DNA of 64,000 nucleotides from Balaenoptera acutorostrata (GCF_949987535.1 NC_080067.1:77215985-77279984), one strand, 5' to 3'; counted from the stretch's first letter, positions 47,331 to 59,039 are shown. Numbers and translations: made by a program. The notes: generated by a model not told the origin, from the letters alone.

Positions 47331-49645
47331 TTATTTTATTTAACAAACATTTAGTATGTGTGTGATGCGATTTTCCATTTCTAGCCTAATTATTATTCTA
47401 GATCATTGCCTAACTTCAATATGTAATGCTTGTTGATTTTATATAAACTGTATATATAATTAACCAATGCACTTTGGATTATGAGATTTTAATTTGCTCT
47501 ACGTTTGTTAGTCCTTAGACATCTTGAAGAACAAACCTTCGTGCTCATATAATATGATGATGCTATGGAAATAAGTACCCCGCAAATATAAGCAGAGGCT
47601 GGATGAAAAACCTTTCCCCCCTGTCTTGGTCCAGCGGGCTGTCACTGGGTCCTGTCCTTTGGAGACGCTAGAATAAACCTCATTAGTCTAGCAGGCCTCA
47701 ACCCAGGAAGATTTGGGGGTGGGGACCAGAAAGACCCCTGATGGGTGAGATGCCTAGTCTCTCCCCTCATCCTTGATCTTACTTGATGTCTCCTGACAAA
47801 ATGGCCTGACCTGGGCTCGAGCAAGTCTAGCTGCTGAGCCCCAGGCCGGCGCCTGCACAGAGGAGCACCGCTCTCAGAAGTTTTCCTGGAGGTTCTGCCG
47901 ACAAGGAGGAAGCAGCTCCTCCCTCTCTTGACCCCGTTATTAGCAACCCCAGCTGATCTGAGCTCAGGTGCATGAGAACAGCCTTTCTGCTCTGCACCAG
48001 AAGAGGAGAAGCCCCACGAGGGTGGGTTTGCGGTGCCCCTGTGTGGGTGTGTGCAGCCTGCAATGGTTGTGGGTTTTCTTTAGCCTCTCTCTCTCTCTCA
48101 GATTGTTTGGCTTGGATTCTCACGACACTCACAACCGTCCCCCCGATTCTCAGGGCAGCCCTGAGGAAGGAACTTGAGCTACAGGAAGGAACTTGAGCTA
48201 CGCCATGCCAGACGGGGAAGTGAGCAGAGGCAGGCCTTGGACCCTCATCACAGGGAGAGGGGTGAGAACCCAGGTCTCCAGACTCTCTCCAACCCCTGCC
48301 TTCAGACAGCTTTGAACGTGTCCTTCCCTGCCTTACGGGATCTCCTGGCTCCCTAATGCCTGAGGCCACAGTCCCGTTAAGCACACATTGTGTGTTTCAA
48401 TGGGCAGGGCACCCCCTCCTTATTCATTAGCTAGTTCATCCATTCATTCAGTCAACCTGTCCTGAGTCTCCTTGAAGGAGATGGGGCACATCGGAGGCCT
48501 GGAGGCCTGGGAGCGATCAGCTCAGATCGGTGTGGATAGTGGAAAGGGAGCCGGAGGGGTGAGACCAGTCAGGAGGGGGTTCTCAATCCAGAGGAGAAAA
48601 AGCGAGGGCCTAAAATATGGAGATAGCAGAGCTGTCAGTGGGGTTGGGGAGGCACCATGGGTCAAAGTAGCCAGATCCCATGGTTTTTGGCCCCAGTGCT
48701 AGAATCAGATACTTCCCCCAACTCTCCTTCCCCTGCCCACCTGCCCCCCCACCCCCACAACTGGTTCTGGGGCTCTGCCCATGGCTGGCACACAGCCCCT
48801 TCGTCTGAGGACTCACACCCTTTAGTTATTGACTCCTACTCCCCTGGTCATTCCCAGGCCCCTTGCTGTGGTCCCTGTTATTTTAGCAGCAACAATCTGG
48901 GGGCCTCCTGTGGCAGTTTGTTGCTAATAATGCGTGAAGCAGGTACATATCCTACTGTGCCCATCATCCCATCAGGATGTTTGTTAAACCTGCCTCAGAA
49001 GCCTAGACGCAAGTGACCCAGAATCCTGGAATGGGTAACACGGGTTCCCTTACTTCCCTACTCTGCTTTGCTGTTTGCTCTGTTCATTGCTTCCTTGGGA
49101 CTTGAGGACATTGATTCCCACCTTTCCATTCAAGCCTCCACTGTATCAGGAAATGCCAGTTACTGAATCAATAAAAGAGAGTTGTGCTAATTCCCAGGGC
49201 ACTGTAAGGCAGAACGGGGGCTGGTATTGAACATTCCAACTGAAAACTGATAGGGAAGAAAAATGTTGGGATGGGCAATGAATAAACTTTTGCTTTCCTC
49301 AGTTTTTGAGATGGGAAAGGAAATTGAATGTGAAAATATTTCAAAACAAGGAGGGTTTCAAAGGGGTGTGATGCCGGAGGGGACACAGCTTGTTAAGGAG
49401 AAATGAATTGAAGATGTCATTTCTGGCTCCCAGATTTGGGACACTTGCCCAGGGGCTGCCCTATGGCCTTGCTCAGGCTGACAAGGCCTTGGGAGCAGGC
49501 AAAGTCAGTCCAGGGTGGCTTTGCACCTCACCGCCATTTTTGAGGGGCTGCGGACCTGAGAAACACTAGAAAAGATAATTAGTTAAATATATCCTTTAGT
49601 AATAATTAGTTTTCCTAACTCCTTTACTGAAGTAGTTTGAACACC
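47331..49645. other. Unique sequence
   Basis: AT-rich to 47,580, then GC-rich. A 185-aa minus frame (47,827-48,384) has no domain and crosses a TCTCTCTC run at about 48,086-48,100. A short reversed L2-like tail may lie near 48,425-48,470. No gene called. Confidence 0.35.
48164..48201 (+). repeat. Perfect 19-bp tandem duplication
   Basis: AGGAAGGAACTTGAGCTAC at 48164-48182 and 48183-48201 with no mismatch, pointing to a recent event or to an assembly or polymorphic site. Confidence 0.9.
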
Positions 49646-49671
49646 GTGTGTGTGTGTGTGTGTGTGTGTGT
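49646..49671 (+). repeat. (GT)n microsatellite
   Basis: Thirteen perfect GT units. Confidence 0.95.
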
Positions 49672-49689
49672 CGCCAAATCCCACCACAC

Positions 49690-49920
49690 ACCCAGTGGCA
49701 CAGGTCACCACTCACCAGGTGCCCAGCACCATGCTCCAGGGCTTCACCTGCACTTCCTGCTTCACCTCTCAGCTGTTACTAGACCCACCTTACAGATGAG
49801 GAAACCAAGGCTCAAGGTTGTTCAGTATCATGGCCAAGGTCACGCGGTCATTGTGTGCAGAGCCAGGATTTAAACCCAGGCTTGCCTGACTCCATGCTGT
49901 TCACCACCCCTCTATGCCTA
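49690..49920 (+). repeat. MIR SINE
   Basis: 'ccaggtgcccagcaccatgc', 'ttacagatgaggaaaccaag', 'catggccaaggtcacgcggt', 'gagccaggatttaaacccag' and 'ctgactccatgctgttcacc'. Confidence 0.88.
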
Positions 49921-50054
49921 GACTCAGACCACCAGGCATTTGCCTGGCCGCCAGTAGCCTCTGGGATCCCCCGTCCCTGTGCTCCACAAGGCAATGAAAA
50001 GGGGATGCCCGTGCAATTGTTCATTCCTAAACAAATTCAGTAAACTGTCTGTCA

Positions 50055-50225
50055 GCTGCTGGGTTAGTTCTTGCTGGGCATGGAGGGAGGGCACCCAGTG
50101 ACGAGACAAGATTTCTACCCTCCAGGAACATTGCCCGCCCCCAATCTGGTAGGGTCCATAAGACACACACACAACACTACCACTTAAGGAAGGCCGTGGG
50201 GCATGACCCCAGGGAGGGCAAAGCA
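50055..50225 (-). repeat. L2 LINE 3' region, antisense
   Basis: 'gttagttcttgctgggcatg', 'cgagacaagatttctaccct' and 'tccaggaacattgcccg', then 'ggaaggccgtggggcatg': reversed L2. Confidence 0.5.
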
Positions 50226-51599
50226 GTGGGTTGCAGAAAGCCAGCTCCCTGTCCACACTGCGCCTGATGAGAGGAGCCGTGCTGGCGTGTAAGTCCCCAA
50301 GGTTCACTTAGCTCAATCATGCACAGTGAACGAGGGTTGTGTCTGACCTTCAGGAAATGTACAGCATTTCAAGAAAAATAACAAAAAAGGGACAACAGGA
50401 AAGCCTCCTAGCTTTCTTCAGTCTTGAGCCCACCTCTTCCCCCTTCTCTCACGGTAGTCAGGGTCATCCAGCGTCTGCTGAACCACCTCTGGCTCCCAGG
50501 AGGGAAAGCAAATCAGGGGACATGCTCTGTTCCCAGGGTTCTGTTGATATTTTCTGAAAAAGCTTTGTTTACGAGTTGATTGGGTCAGAGGAGGACACCC
50601 ATGCTCCTCGGGTCCCCTGAAACTTCTGGAGATGATGTGCCCTGGGCCCACCTTTGCCAAGCATGACCAAACCCAAGGCTAATGAGAGTGGGCTGGGCCC
50701 CGGCTGAGAACCTGGTCCTGGTACCGAAGGCCTTGTGGTGACAAGGATGCCATTGCTTTCCGGTGCAAAAAAAATGGGCTCTGTTGCAACGCGACTACCC
50801 ACAGTTAAATGCTTTAGAAGGAAAACAAAACATCACATCATCTCCTCATCTGGGATGTTTGCTGTGGGACCAAGGTTGTAGGGTGTAGGTTTCTGCCTCT
50901 GTGGCAGGTCGCGTCGTTGCAGGGACAGTGGTGTGATTATGTGGGAGCTGCCGTTATCAATGGCTCGTGGTCGTGGCCCTGGGAGAGCACGGTGTCCGCC
51001 TGAATGTCTGGGCTGGAGAATCCATCAGGGCTGTGCCATGACACCCGTGGCTGGGAATGCGCATCACGTCACGGCCCTGGGCACCCTCCATGCTGCCGGC
51101 CGAAAGGATGGCAGGAAGGGCACAGCCTGAGCTGGAAACCTGCATGTCCCAGGGGTGCCGAATGAGATAGCTGCTATATGCTGGCTTGCCCCTTGGGGGG
51201 CTGCTATTGCCCAAGAGTTTCAAAGGTCTTAAAGTCACAGTAATTTTCCAAGCCTCCTAATGCTCCTTTGAAGGGGTACCCCAGATCATGTTGTCGCCCT
51301 GCCCTCCAGGCAGCTGGCCCCCTCTCCTGTTTGATCCCTGACTCACAGTGTGATCCAGATATTTCTCAGCCTGCAGTTGGCAAAGTGGGAAAGAGGCCAC
51401 CCTAGACCTGACCTTGTAGTCCCCACAGTAGAAATGGGATGGAGGGTTCAGGACTCAGAATCCTCCGGCTTCAGGACAGGACTCTGAGCTCAGGACCCAC
51501 GTCCAATCTCGGCTTCCAAAGGCCCAGGAATCTCAGGATGGAGGGACCTCATAGGCGATCTGGCTTATTATCTCACATGCCATTCAACGCCCTCTGTAG
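50226..51599. other. Unique sequence
   Basis: No repeat recognised. A GC-rich part at 50,900-51,130 contains 'gcatcacgtcacggccc', a CRE-like half-site. No gene called. Confidence 0.35.
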
Positions 51600-51850
51600 T
51601 GACATCTGCCATTTATTCAATACTTACTAAATGACAGGCACTGTACTGGCTGATTTTTCCATGGAGTATTTCACTTGTAACAGCATGATAAGCTAGCAAT
51701 TATTAATCCTGTTTTCAGATGAGGGAAACTGGGACTCAGAGAGGTTAAGGTATTTGCCTTGCTCAATGTCACACTGTCACTAAAAAGCATTGACAAGTAT
51801 TAGACTCCATAGCCATCGGATTCCAAATTTCATGTTCTTTCTCTCCTTTT
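51600..51850 (+). repeat. MIR SINE, near full length
   Basis: 'gccatttattcaatacttac', 'aaatgacaggcactgtactg', 'ttttcagatgagggaaactg', 'cagagaggttaaggtatttg' and 'caatgtcacactgtcac' follow MIR throughout. Confidence 0.88.
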
Positions 51851-52285
51851 GTGTTGTCTCTCTATGCAGTTCCCCCTAATATTGATCTAGAACATCTCCA
51901 GTGAAGGGGCTCTCACTACATCCCGAGGACACCCATTCCATCTCTCTGCTCCTTACCATGAGCTGAAGTTTTTCTAGAGGTCCCCCTGCCTGGTCCTAAT
52001 TCTAACCCTTGGGGCCTCAAGAAAAAAAATCTGTGCCCTCTGGCCTCATGGCAGCCTCCAACTGTTCGATGAAGGCTCTCAGTCCCCACAGGGCTCCTCT
52101 TCTCTAGGCTGACATGCCTCCCATTCCCCAGAGGACATAAATCCTCAGCCCTCCCCACTGCCCTCATCTCTTGCCTCTGGACATCACTGTCCTGTGCCCT
52201 TCAGAAAGGGTCCTGGAACATGTCCTGTAGCAGGAGACCTGGCGACCTCTCAAGGAACTTGTTTCATGTTTTAAAGTGTTACATT
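51851..52285. other. Unique stretch
   Basis: Nothing recognised. Confidence 0.35.
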
Positions 52286-53200
52286 TATCCATATTATTAA
52301 ACTTGATTTTTAAAAACTATAAATGTAATCCATGCACATTGTTTAAAATGTTCAAAATAGCAAAAGAGAATCTAAAGCAAAAAGTAAAATTCTCCCCCCA
52401 TTCCCTTCCAAGCCCAGTGCCACTCCCCAGAGGAAGCCTCTTTTAAAATTTTCTATTTTTATTTCTTGTGATAGTTTCTATTATAATTTTTAAAAACACA
52501 ACTGTACCTTGATCTCTGGCTTATCTCTAGATGGCATCTGTTGATTGCCCTTTGTGCAGGATTAGGAATTCAGCACATTTACAACACTTCCCATCTCCAC
52601 ACCACTTTACCTCCTAATTTGGTTAGTAATATAACTCTTCTTAGTTCTTCCAGTGGTTATTCTTATTACTATCACTAATCTACTTAAAAACCTGCATTGA
52701 TTTATCCACTTTATGCAACATTCATTAATTTTCCACTATGAAAGTTGAGGAAAACAGTGAGCCTCTTTTTTCTACGTCTCTCTAATTTTCAATTTTATTA
52801 TGTATATATATACCATGTAGATATATATATTTTTTAACAATTTCAAGGTTTATAACGTTTGTACTCTGTGCTTTAGCTATAAGTAAGTGTTCCACATTTT
52901 GTCCATAAGATAATTCCAAAGGTTGAAAACCAATAAACAGCATTGTGCTTCTATGAACACTACTCACCAAAGCCTGAATCTCCAGAGAAGAAAGTGTATT
53001 CACTGTCATGATACCTTGGACACCCTAAGGAGGCTTTTCTATGAAGCAAAGAGTCGAGTGCAGACGCATCACTCCCTTTCAGCTTTTCTTAGCTTCTTCT
53101 GGATCAGTTTCAGCTGCACTTTTTCTTGGCTCTCATGTTATCTTCTTTTAAAATTCTTTTTCAGTTTTACTAGAGTATTTCCTCGAAATTTGTTTTCATT
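52286..53200 (-). repeat. Probable old L1M relic, antisense
   Basis: AT-rich, with 'tgtaatccatgcacattgtt', 'caaaatagcaaaagagaatc' and 'ccagaggaagcctctttt' resembling reversed L1MC/L1ME 3' UTR sequence in its first 200 bp. The rest is not diagnostic. A (TA)n-like patch lies at 52,798-52,830. Confidence 0.35.
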
Positions 53201-53214
53201 TAGGGTGTATGATT

Positions 53215-53745
53215 GGCAACCAGTGGTAGGCTGAGAGATGGCCTCTTAAAAGATATCCATATCCTAATTCTTGGAACCTGTAAACGTCCTTACATGGCAA
53301 AATAGGGGTCTCTGCAGATGTAATTAAGTTAAAGATGTTGAAATTATCCAAATGAGCCCTAAATGCAATCATAGGTGTCCTTATAAGAGAGAGGCAGATG
53401 GAGATTTCTCACACAGACATAGAGCAGAAGGAGATATGAAGATGAAACAGAGAGAGATTTGAAGATGCTAGTCTTAAAGGCTAGAGTGATGCAGACACAA
53501 ACCAAGGTGTGCCAGCTACCATCAGAAGCTGGAAGAGGCAAGGAAGGGTTTTCTCCTACAACCAGAGGGAGTGCAGCCCTGTCAATGTCTTGATTTCAGC
53601 TCAATGATACTGATTTCAGATCTCTGTCCTCCAGAATGGTGAGAGAATAAATTTCTTTCTTTCTTTCTTTCTTTCTTTTTTAGGCCACTAGACTTGTAAT
53701 TATTTGTTACAGCAGCCATGGGAAACTAATACAACAACATTATAA
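53215..53745 (+). repeat. MLT1-type solo LTR (ERVL-MaLR)
   Basis: MLT1-like order: 'cctaattcttggaacctg', 'gtctctgcagatgtaattaa', 'aggtgtccttataagagaga', 'gccagctaccatcagaagct', 'agcagccatgggaaactaat'. No internal retroviral sequence is adjacent. A (TTTC)n expansion lies at 53,652-53,678 in place of the usual 'aataaatttctgttgtttt'. Confidence 0.8.
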
Positions 53746-53759
53746 TTTCTTCCATACAT

Positions 53760-54310
53760 AAAAATGACTGTTTGGGGTGACACTCTCTTGTTGACAGTTT
53801 GGCTAGGCATAAAATTCTATATTCTATACTAAAAATGATTCTTCCTCAGAAATTTGAACCATGGGCTTTGAACCATGGGCTTCTAGAATCCAGTAGAGCT
53901 AATGAGAAGAAATCTCATGTCAATCTGAATCTTACTTTTCAGGGTACCAATTTTTCCTTGCTCTGTAAGCTTTTATACATTTTGTTTTTATCCTTTGAGT
54001 TCTGTCATTCCTTCAGAATGCGTCTTGATGTTGGTCTTCGATATATAAATCCTTCTTGACACTGTGTGAACTGTTTCAATCTGAAGACTCCTGATTTCTT
54101 CAGTTCATGAAATGTTTCTTCTATTTTTAAGATGTTTATTTTCTATTAAAACTCCTACTGGGCAGATTATGAACCTTCTGATGTATCTTCCATGTCTCTT
54201 GGCTTTTCTCTATTTTCTCTCTTTGTACTTTTGCTCTATATTCTGGAGATTTCCTTTCCAAATTACCAATTTCGTTTTCAGTCTTGTCCATTACATTATT
54301 CAGCTTATCC
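53760..54310 (-). repeat. Old LINE (L1M/HAL1-like) relic, antisense
   Basis: 'ttgacagtttggctaggcat', 'aaaattctatattctata' and further down 'tgtccattacattattcagc' resemble reversed ancient L1/HAL1 sequence. It continues after the SINE to about 54,870. A perfect 14-bp tandem duplication (tttgaaccatgggc) lies at 53,853-53,880. Confidence 0.4.
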
Positions 54311-54664
54311 CATTGAATTTTTATTTATTTGTTTGTTTGTTTATTTTTGGCTGCGTTTGGTCTTCGTTGCTGTGCACGGGCTTTCTCTAGTTGCAGCGAG
54401 CGGGGGCTACTCTTTGTTGCGGTGCGCAGGCTTCTCATTGCATTGGCTTCTCTTGTTGCAGAGCACGGGCTCTAGGCGCGCGGGCTTCAGTAGTTGTGGC
54501 TCTCGGGCTCTGGAGTGCAGGCTCAGTAGTTGTGGCGCATGGGCTTCTTTGCTCTTCGTTGCTCTTCATTCCTTCCCGGACAAGGGCTCGAACCCGTGTC
54601 CCCTGCATTGGCAGGCGGATTCTTAATCATTGCACCACCAGGGAAGTCCCCCATTGAATTTTTA
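54310..54664. repeat. 14-bp target-site duplication of the 54.3 kb SINE
   Basis: CCATTGAATTTTTA, perfect at 54310-54323 and 54651-54664. Confidence 0.93.
54324..54650 (-). mobile_element. CHR-2 SINE
   Basis: Antisense. Head GGGGGACTTCCCTGGTGGTG at the right, B box GGTTCGAGCCC, body and an A-rich tail with TTTG/TTTA units (as read on plus). The 'actactgagcc' modules show small indels. The 144-aa and 88-aa frames here are SINE-derived. Confidence 0.93.
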
Positions 54665-54870
54665 ATTTCATCAGTCATGCTTTGAATTTCTACAAGGTCT
54701 TTGTTCTTGTTCTCAGATGACTTTTCGCATCTGAGGAACAAGTCTACTTCGGTTTTATGGATGCAATATCCTCTTGATCTCTCTGAATGCCATTACAATT
54801 TTTAAAAAACATTCTTAGTGGTTCATTGAATTATGTCTGATTCTTCCAGGCTAGCTGGCGCTTATTTATG

Positions 54871-55107
54871 ACTTTAGCATCCCTCAGACGTCAAGAGGAG
54901 GTAGGCAGAAGGATGTGCATTCAAGAAACACATTTGAATCTCAGAACAGAGGGACACGTATAGTTTGGAAACTATACATAGCCACAAAGAGATAAACATA
55001 CCCCACAGTTTAAAAAACTCCCTAGGTGGTTCTGTTACAAGTCGTATCCTACCCCCACCTACATGCCCTTTCCATCCCCACACTTTGACTGAGAACTGGT
55101 GGACCAG
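54871..55107. other. Unique stretch
   Basis: Nothing recognised. Confidence 0.35.
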
Positions 55108-55175
55108 ATCAGCAATTCTCAATCCTGGTGGAACATTAGAATGAACTAGAGAACTTCTAATAACTACCCACGCCT
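55108..55175 (+). repeat. MER5-like hAT MITE, 5' part
   Basis: 'caattctcaatcctggtgga', 'acattagaatgaactagaga' and 'acgcctgggaaccccc' match the left half of MER5A. Confidence 0.65.
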
Positions 55176-55249
55176 GGGAACCCCCAGGTAAAGCTGGCGT
55201 GCATGTAAGGTTGTGAATAATTAGAATAGACTATTTCTAAGGTCTTACT

Positions 55250-55412
55250 TTTGTAACTGTGGTCCATGAACCAGCAGTATCAGCAACACCTGGGAACTTG
55301 TTAGAACTGCAGAATCATGGGACTCACCCCAGGTGTTCTGAATCAGAATCTGCATTTAAACAAGATCGGCAGTGATTGATAATTAAAGTTTGAGGAGCAC
55401 TACTTCATGGGA
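55250..55412 (+). repeat. MER5-like hAT MITE
   Basis: 'gtggtccatgaaccagcagt', 'cagcaacacctgggaacttg', 'tgaatcagaatctgcattta', 'aacaagatcggcagtgatt' and 'taaagtttgaggagcact'. A very clear MER5 family copy. Confidence 0.85.
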
Positions 55413-55424
55413 GATCACAAGGCA

Positions 55425-55585
55425 GAGTGGTGTATTTGGGTGTGACTTCCAGAATCTAACAGATCTGAACTTGAAGTACAACTCTGTCACTTAACTAATT
55501 CATGAGTACATTAAAGTGAGACCATTGTGGCTGTAGAGCACTTAGCACAGTGCCTGGCTGGTGGCAGAGGCTCAATAAATGTTAT
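55425..55585 (-). repeat. MIR SINE, antisense, internally deleted
   Basis: 'ctgtcacttaactaattcat' and then 'agagcacttagcacagtgcc' with 'gaggctcaataaatgttat': the 5' end of MIR, reversed, with its middle lost. Confidence 0.75.
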
Positions 55586-56079
55586 TCCCTTCCTCATCTA
55601 CTTCTTCGAATATTCTTTCCCAGGTTTGAGATTCTTCCGCAGGAATGTTTCTCCTATGCCTCCATTTCTCTCCTGTCTGTAAAGCATCTGATTAATCACA
55701 CTCTTTGATCTTTCCCTTCTCTCGTAGTCTCAGAGCTGTACCATCAAGTCACTCTTTCTAGCACTGTCTTAAATGATGGCTTCTGGTCTCCCTTGTAAAA
55801 TTTAATAGCAAAATACTTTTGATATGCAAGCTTCTTTGAAGTCGACCCAATCTATATTCCAAAGTTAAAAAGATGTTCTGGATCATGACTCTTTCTTATA
55901 TGAACCTGGAGTTGAAAAGAGAGCTGTGCTCTCTGCTCTGCTAGTTCCATTTTCCCTGGTTCCATTTGGAGTTTTCTGGAGAAACATGGGAAATCTATTC
56001 TGTGTCAGGAGATGAAGACACCATCCTGTGGCTGTGATTCATGTTGAGGGCACCTTTGATTCACCACCAACTTTATGGA
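55586..56079. other. Unique stretch
   Basis: May hold a weak L2 relic at 55,600-55,800. Not assignable. Confidence 0.3.
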
Positions 56080-56225
56080 GCTCAAAATGCTCCACAGGAC
56101 TTTCTAATTTGTCCTCCCTACCCAACTCCCACCATCACCACCCAAAGCCTAGGTTAGAGGCAGAGATGTCTGTCTCTGCTCCACAAATGAGGAAACAAAT
56201 GCAGAGAGGCTGGGACACTTTCCAA
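56080..56225 (+). repeat. Weak MIR-like relic
   Basis: 'ctccacaaatgaggaaacaa' and 'gcagagaggctgggacactt' match the MIR core. The remainder is diverged. Confidence 0.4.
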
Positions 56226-56231
56226 AGAACG

Positions 56232-56235
56232 AACA

Positions 56236-56273
<38 letters not shown>

Positions 56274-56276
56274 CAG
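56232..56276 (+). repeat. (CA)n microsatellite
   Basis: ACACACAC run of about 45 bp with two single-base interruptions. Confidence 0.95.
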
Positions 56277-56849
56277 TCTTGATCCTATGTCTTCTTAACC
56301 AGATTCAGTGTCCCAAGAAAACTAGAGGAAATCCTAGTTCCCTCTAGTTGCTGCTAGCCATCAAGTCTGGAGGTAATTAACCAGCCAGCATCCCCTCCCT
56401 AAAGATTCAGGCACTTTAGGAATCACCATATGCAGCTGTTTAAAGCAAACCATCAGGCGGCCCTTCCTAGAAAAAGCTATTGCTCTCTCTCCACACGCCC
56501 CCTGCTCTCCTCTCCTCCCTGCACTACCTCAGGGGGCACGCCCTTCCCCAACCCATGTACCTGAGAGCTTGGCTCACAGAGGAGGGCCAGATCACTTGTG
56601 ATAATTTCTCAGCGATGCTGAAAAGGATCATGCACATGTGTGCTCATCCCAGGCCCGCTCTCTGTCTACCTCTGTCTCTGTCTCTCTCTCATATACACAC
56701 AGAGGAATACCCCAGAACTTCTCTCAACCGCTCTTAGGTGGGACGAGAGGGCTTCCCTGTTGGCAGAAGTGAAACTAGCAAAAGCCATTGCACCACTGTG
56801 TTGGAGCCGTACTCCTAAGACTTTCATGGTCACACACACACTCCTGGGG
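56277..56849. other. Unique stretch
   Basis: A short TCTCTGTCTC run lies near 56,665-56,690. No gene recognised. Confidence 0.35.
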
Positions 56850-56985
56850 GGTCTTGTTAAATAAATGTCAGATTCTGATTCAGTAGGTCTGGAGCGGGGG
56901 GCTCTGAGATGCTGCATTTTGGATAAGCTCCCTGGTGATGCTGAAGTTACTGGTCCATGGGCCACACTTTGAATGGCAAGAGATT
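56850..56985 (-). repeat. MER5-like hAT MITE, antisense
   Basis: 'cttgttaaataaatgtcaga', 'ttctgattcagtaggtctgg', 'gctctgagatgctgcatttt' and 'ccctggtgatgctgaagtta' are MER5A-type sequence in the reverse order. Confidence 0.75.
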
Positions 56986-57184
56986 AAAATGACTGCCCCA
57001 TCCTGTGGGAGTCTTTGGGGATGTACTGGAGGAAGCAGAAGTAGCCAGAAAGGGAGGGCCTGCAGGGGCGCTGCCTGCTAAGGATGGACGCCCCGCAGGC
57101 CTGTGTCTTCTCATGCTTCTGCTGCTATGTCTGATCAACTCAGAAGATGGTTACTCAAGGAATGACATTAGTTTGATTTCTTCA

Positions 57185-57860
57185 GCAGAGCATATCAGTA
57201 AGTCGAAGGAAAAATTACATGCACATATCAATGAGTACTGTTAAGACATTAGATAAAATTCACATCAACTCCTGAAAAAGAAAAAAAAATTCCCTTTTTA
57301 TGCTAAAGAATATCTTTCTTAAACCAACTTCAAGCATAATACCTAATGACAAGACCCTTAGAAGCAATCTTATTAAATCAAGGCCAGACAAGAATGTCAA
57401 CTATAGCCACTATTAATTAACACTTTTAAAATTGGGGGCCAAGGCATATGAACCAGAAATAAGAAGTGTAGCTATGGGAAAATGAAGAGGAGACACAGGA
57501 CAATTTGCAGATGGTGTAATTGTCGACCCAGAAAATCCAAGATTCAGCTGAAAATCTTTAACATTAATAAGAAAGCTCAATAAAGTAGTGGGATACAAAG
57601 GAAACATGAAAAGTAATAACTTTCATACATACATAGCCAACAATCAGTTAGGAACTACTTGGAGGAAAGTTCCTTTCACATAGGACAATAAACATAAGAG
57701 AGAGATGTAGAAATTAACTTAATAATGAATGTGCAAGCCATCAGTAAAACATAAAACCTCACAAAAAGCCGTAAATGACTTGATACACAGTGAGACATAC
57801 CATGCTTCTCAATGGGAAGATTAAATAGTCCTTGACTTTTGATCATATCTAAGGGTGAAG
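57185..57860 (+). pseudogene. Old L1M ORF2 fragment
   Basis: Sense-strand remains of L1 reverse transcriptase. 'ttacatgcacatatcaatga' precedes a decayed motif A region, 'gacaatttgcagatggtgta' at 57,500 encodes FADG where FADD is required, and 'ctcaataaagtagtgggata' with 'agccaacaatcagttaggaa' follows. Many stops; no working frame. The active-site change is one more sign of decay. Confidence 0.7.
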
Positions 57861-58238
57861 CAGAAAAATGCTGACACAAAGTGTTGAGTGTACGTGTGGC
57901 ATATCGGCTGAGGGCGCCACTGTAAGGTAATCTGGCTTGGCCGTTTCATGGAAAGTTCCTGATAATGTTATATTTAGGGATTTTCTGTTGGCCGGGCCCT
58001 AGAGAAGATTCATCAGCCTCCAGCCTGGAGTGTATTCACCTGGCTGCCCACGTTCTGGGAGCTACGTGTCTCAACAGTCACCATTTAAACTTTCACATAC
58101 TCCTCCGGTTTTCAATTCAGCCCCCTTGCGGTCCAGTCCAGCACCCTCTGTGTTACCCTTTCTGGAGATAAAACAGCAGTCCTCAGGAGGGGCACAGAAT
58201 GTGTCTCTGCGTGGAGTGGGGGGAGATGGTCTTGGGAT
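57861..58238. other. Unique stretch
   Basis: No repeat or gene recognised. Confidence 0.35.
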
Positions 58239-58605
58239 CTATCTGCTTTTTTTTTTTTTTTTTTAAAGGATTTTCTTATTTATTTATTTATTTATTTATT
58301 TATTTTTGGCTGTGTTGGGTCTTCGGTTCGTGCGAGGGCTTTCTCCAGTTGCGGCAAGCGGGGGCCACTCTTCATCGCGGTGCGGGGACCGCTCTTCATC
58401 GCGGTGCGCGGGCCTTTCTCTATCGCGGCCCCTCCCGTCGCGGGGCACAGGCTCCAGACGCGCAGGCTCAGCAATTGTGGCTCACGGGCCCAGCTGCTCC
58501 GTGGCATGTGGGATCTTCCCAGACCAGGGCTCGAACCCGTGTCCCCTGCATTAGCAGGCAGATTCTCAACCACTGCGCCACCAGGGAAGCCCTCTATCTG
58601 CTTTT
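58239..58605. repeat. 12-bp target-site duplication of the 58.3 kb SINE
   Basis: CTATCTGCTTTT at 58239-58250 and 58594-58605. Confidence 0.92.
58251..58593 (-). mobile_element. CHR-2 SINE with internal 24-bp duplication
   Basis: Antisense, young-looking, with intact B box GGTTCGAGCCC. A 24-bp unit is tandemly doubled at 58,365-58,388 and 58,389-58,412 (cttcatcgcggtgcg core, three differences). The tail is bipartite: (AAAT)n, a short spacer and a terminal run of A, the same general form as the 12.5 kb copy. The 160-aa frame over it is an artefact. Confidence 0.93.
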
Positions 58606-59039
58606 TAAATCGACTTGCAACCTGTCCTCCTCTTCTGATGCTACTTTGCTCTCACTTGCAGACCAGGTGCCCTGTTCCTGACTTAGATACATCAAGTCAG
58701 TTACCACTTGTCTAGCTGCTTCTCGGCTTCCAAATTTTGTTGCTGTTGCCTCCTCTCCTGTGCTATTTGTGCTTTAAAAAATCCAATACGTCGTTTCGAA
58801 TGTTAGCAGATAGCAATCAACTCAAGAGCCCAGATGGAAAAAAAAACCCTAGTATTGACTGCATACGTTACAGTGCAAATCCATTTCCAAGAAAAAAGCA
58901 GGGGATCAGAGGAGAAGAGCACCAAATTTAGGGCATAGGGGAGTGGGGCATGGGATTTCTTTCTCTTAAAACATCTTTTTTAGAGGTAGGTTAGTCTATC
59001 TGCTTTGTGTAGCAAGTTAGTGCTAAGTACCACAAGCCT
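58606..59039. other. Unclassified stretch
   Basis: AT-rich with 'cagttaccacttgtctagct' and 'aattttgttgctgttgcc'. Perhaps an old interspersed repeat, not assignable. Confidence 0.3.

Noticed and set aside
47827..48384. 185-aa minus-strand open frame
   Set aside because: Passes through a TCTC run and a 19-bp duplication; no domain.
57005..57244. 79-aa frame with a signal-peptide-like LCLLMLLLLCLINS stretch
   Set aside because: The second half lies in an old L1 fragment and there is no further domain, so the hydrophobic run is probably chance.
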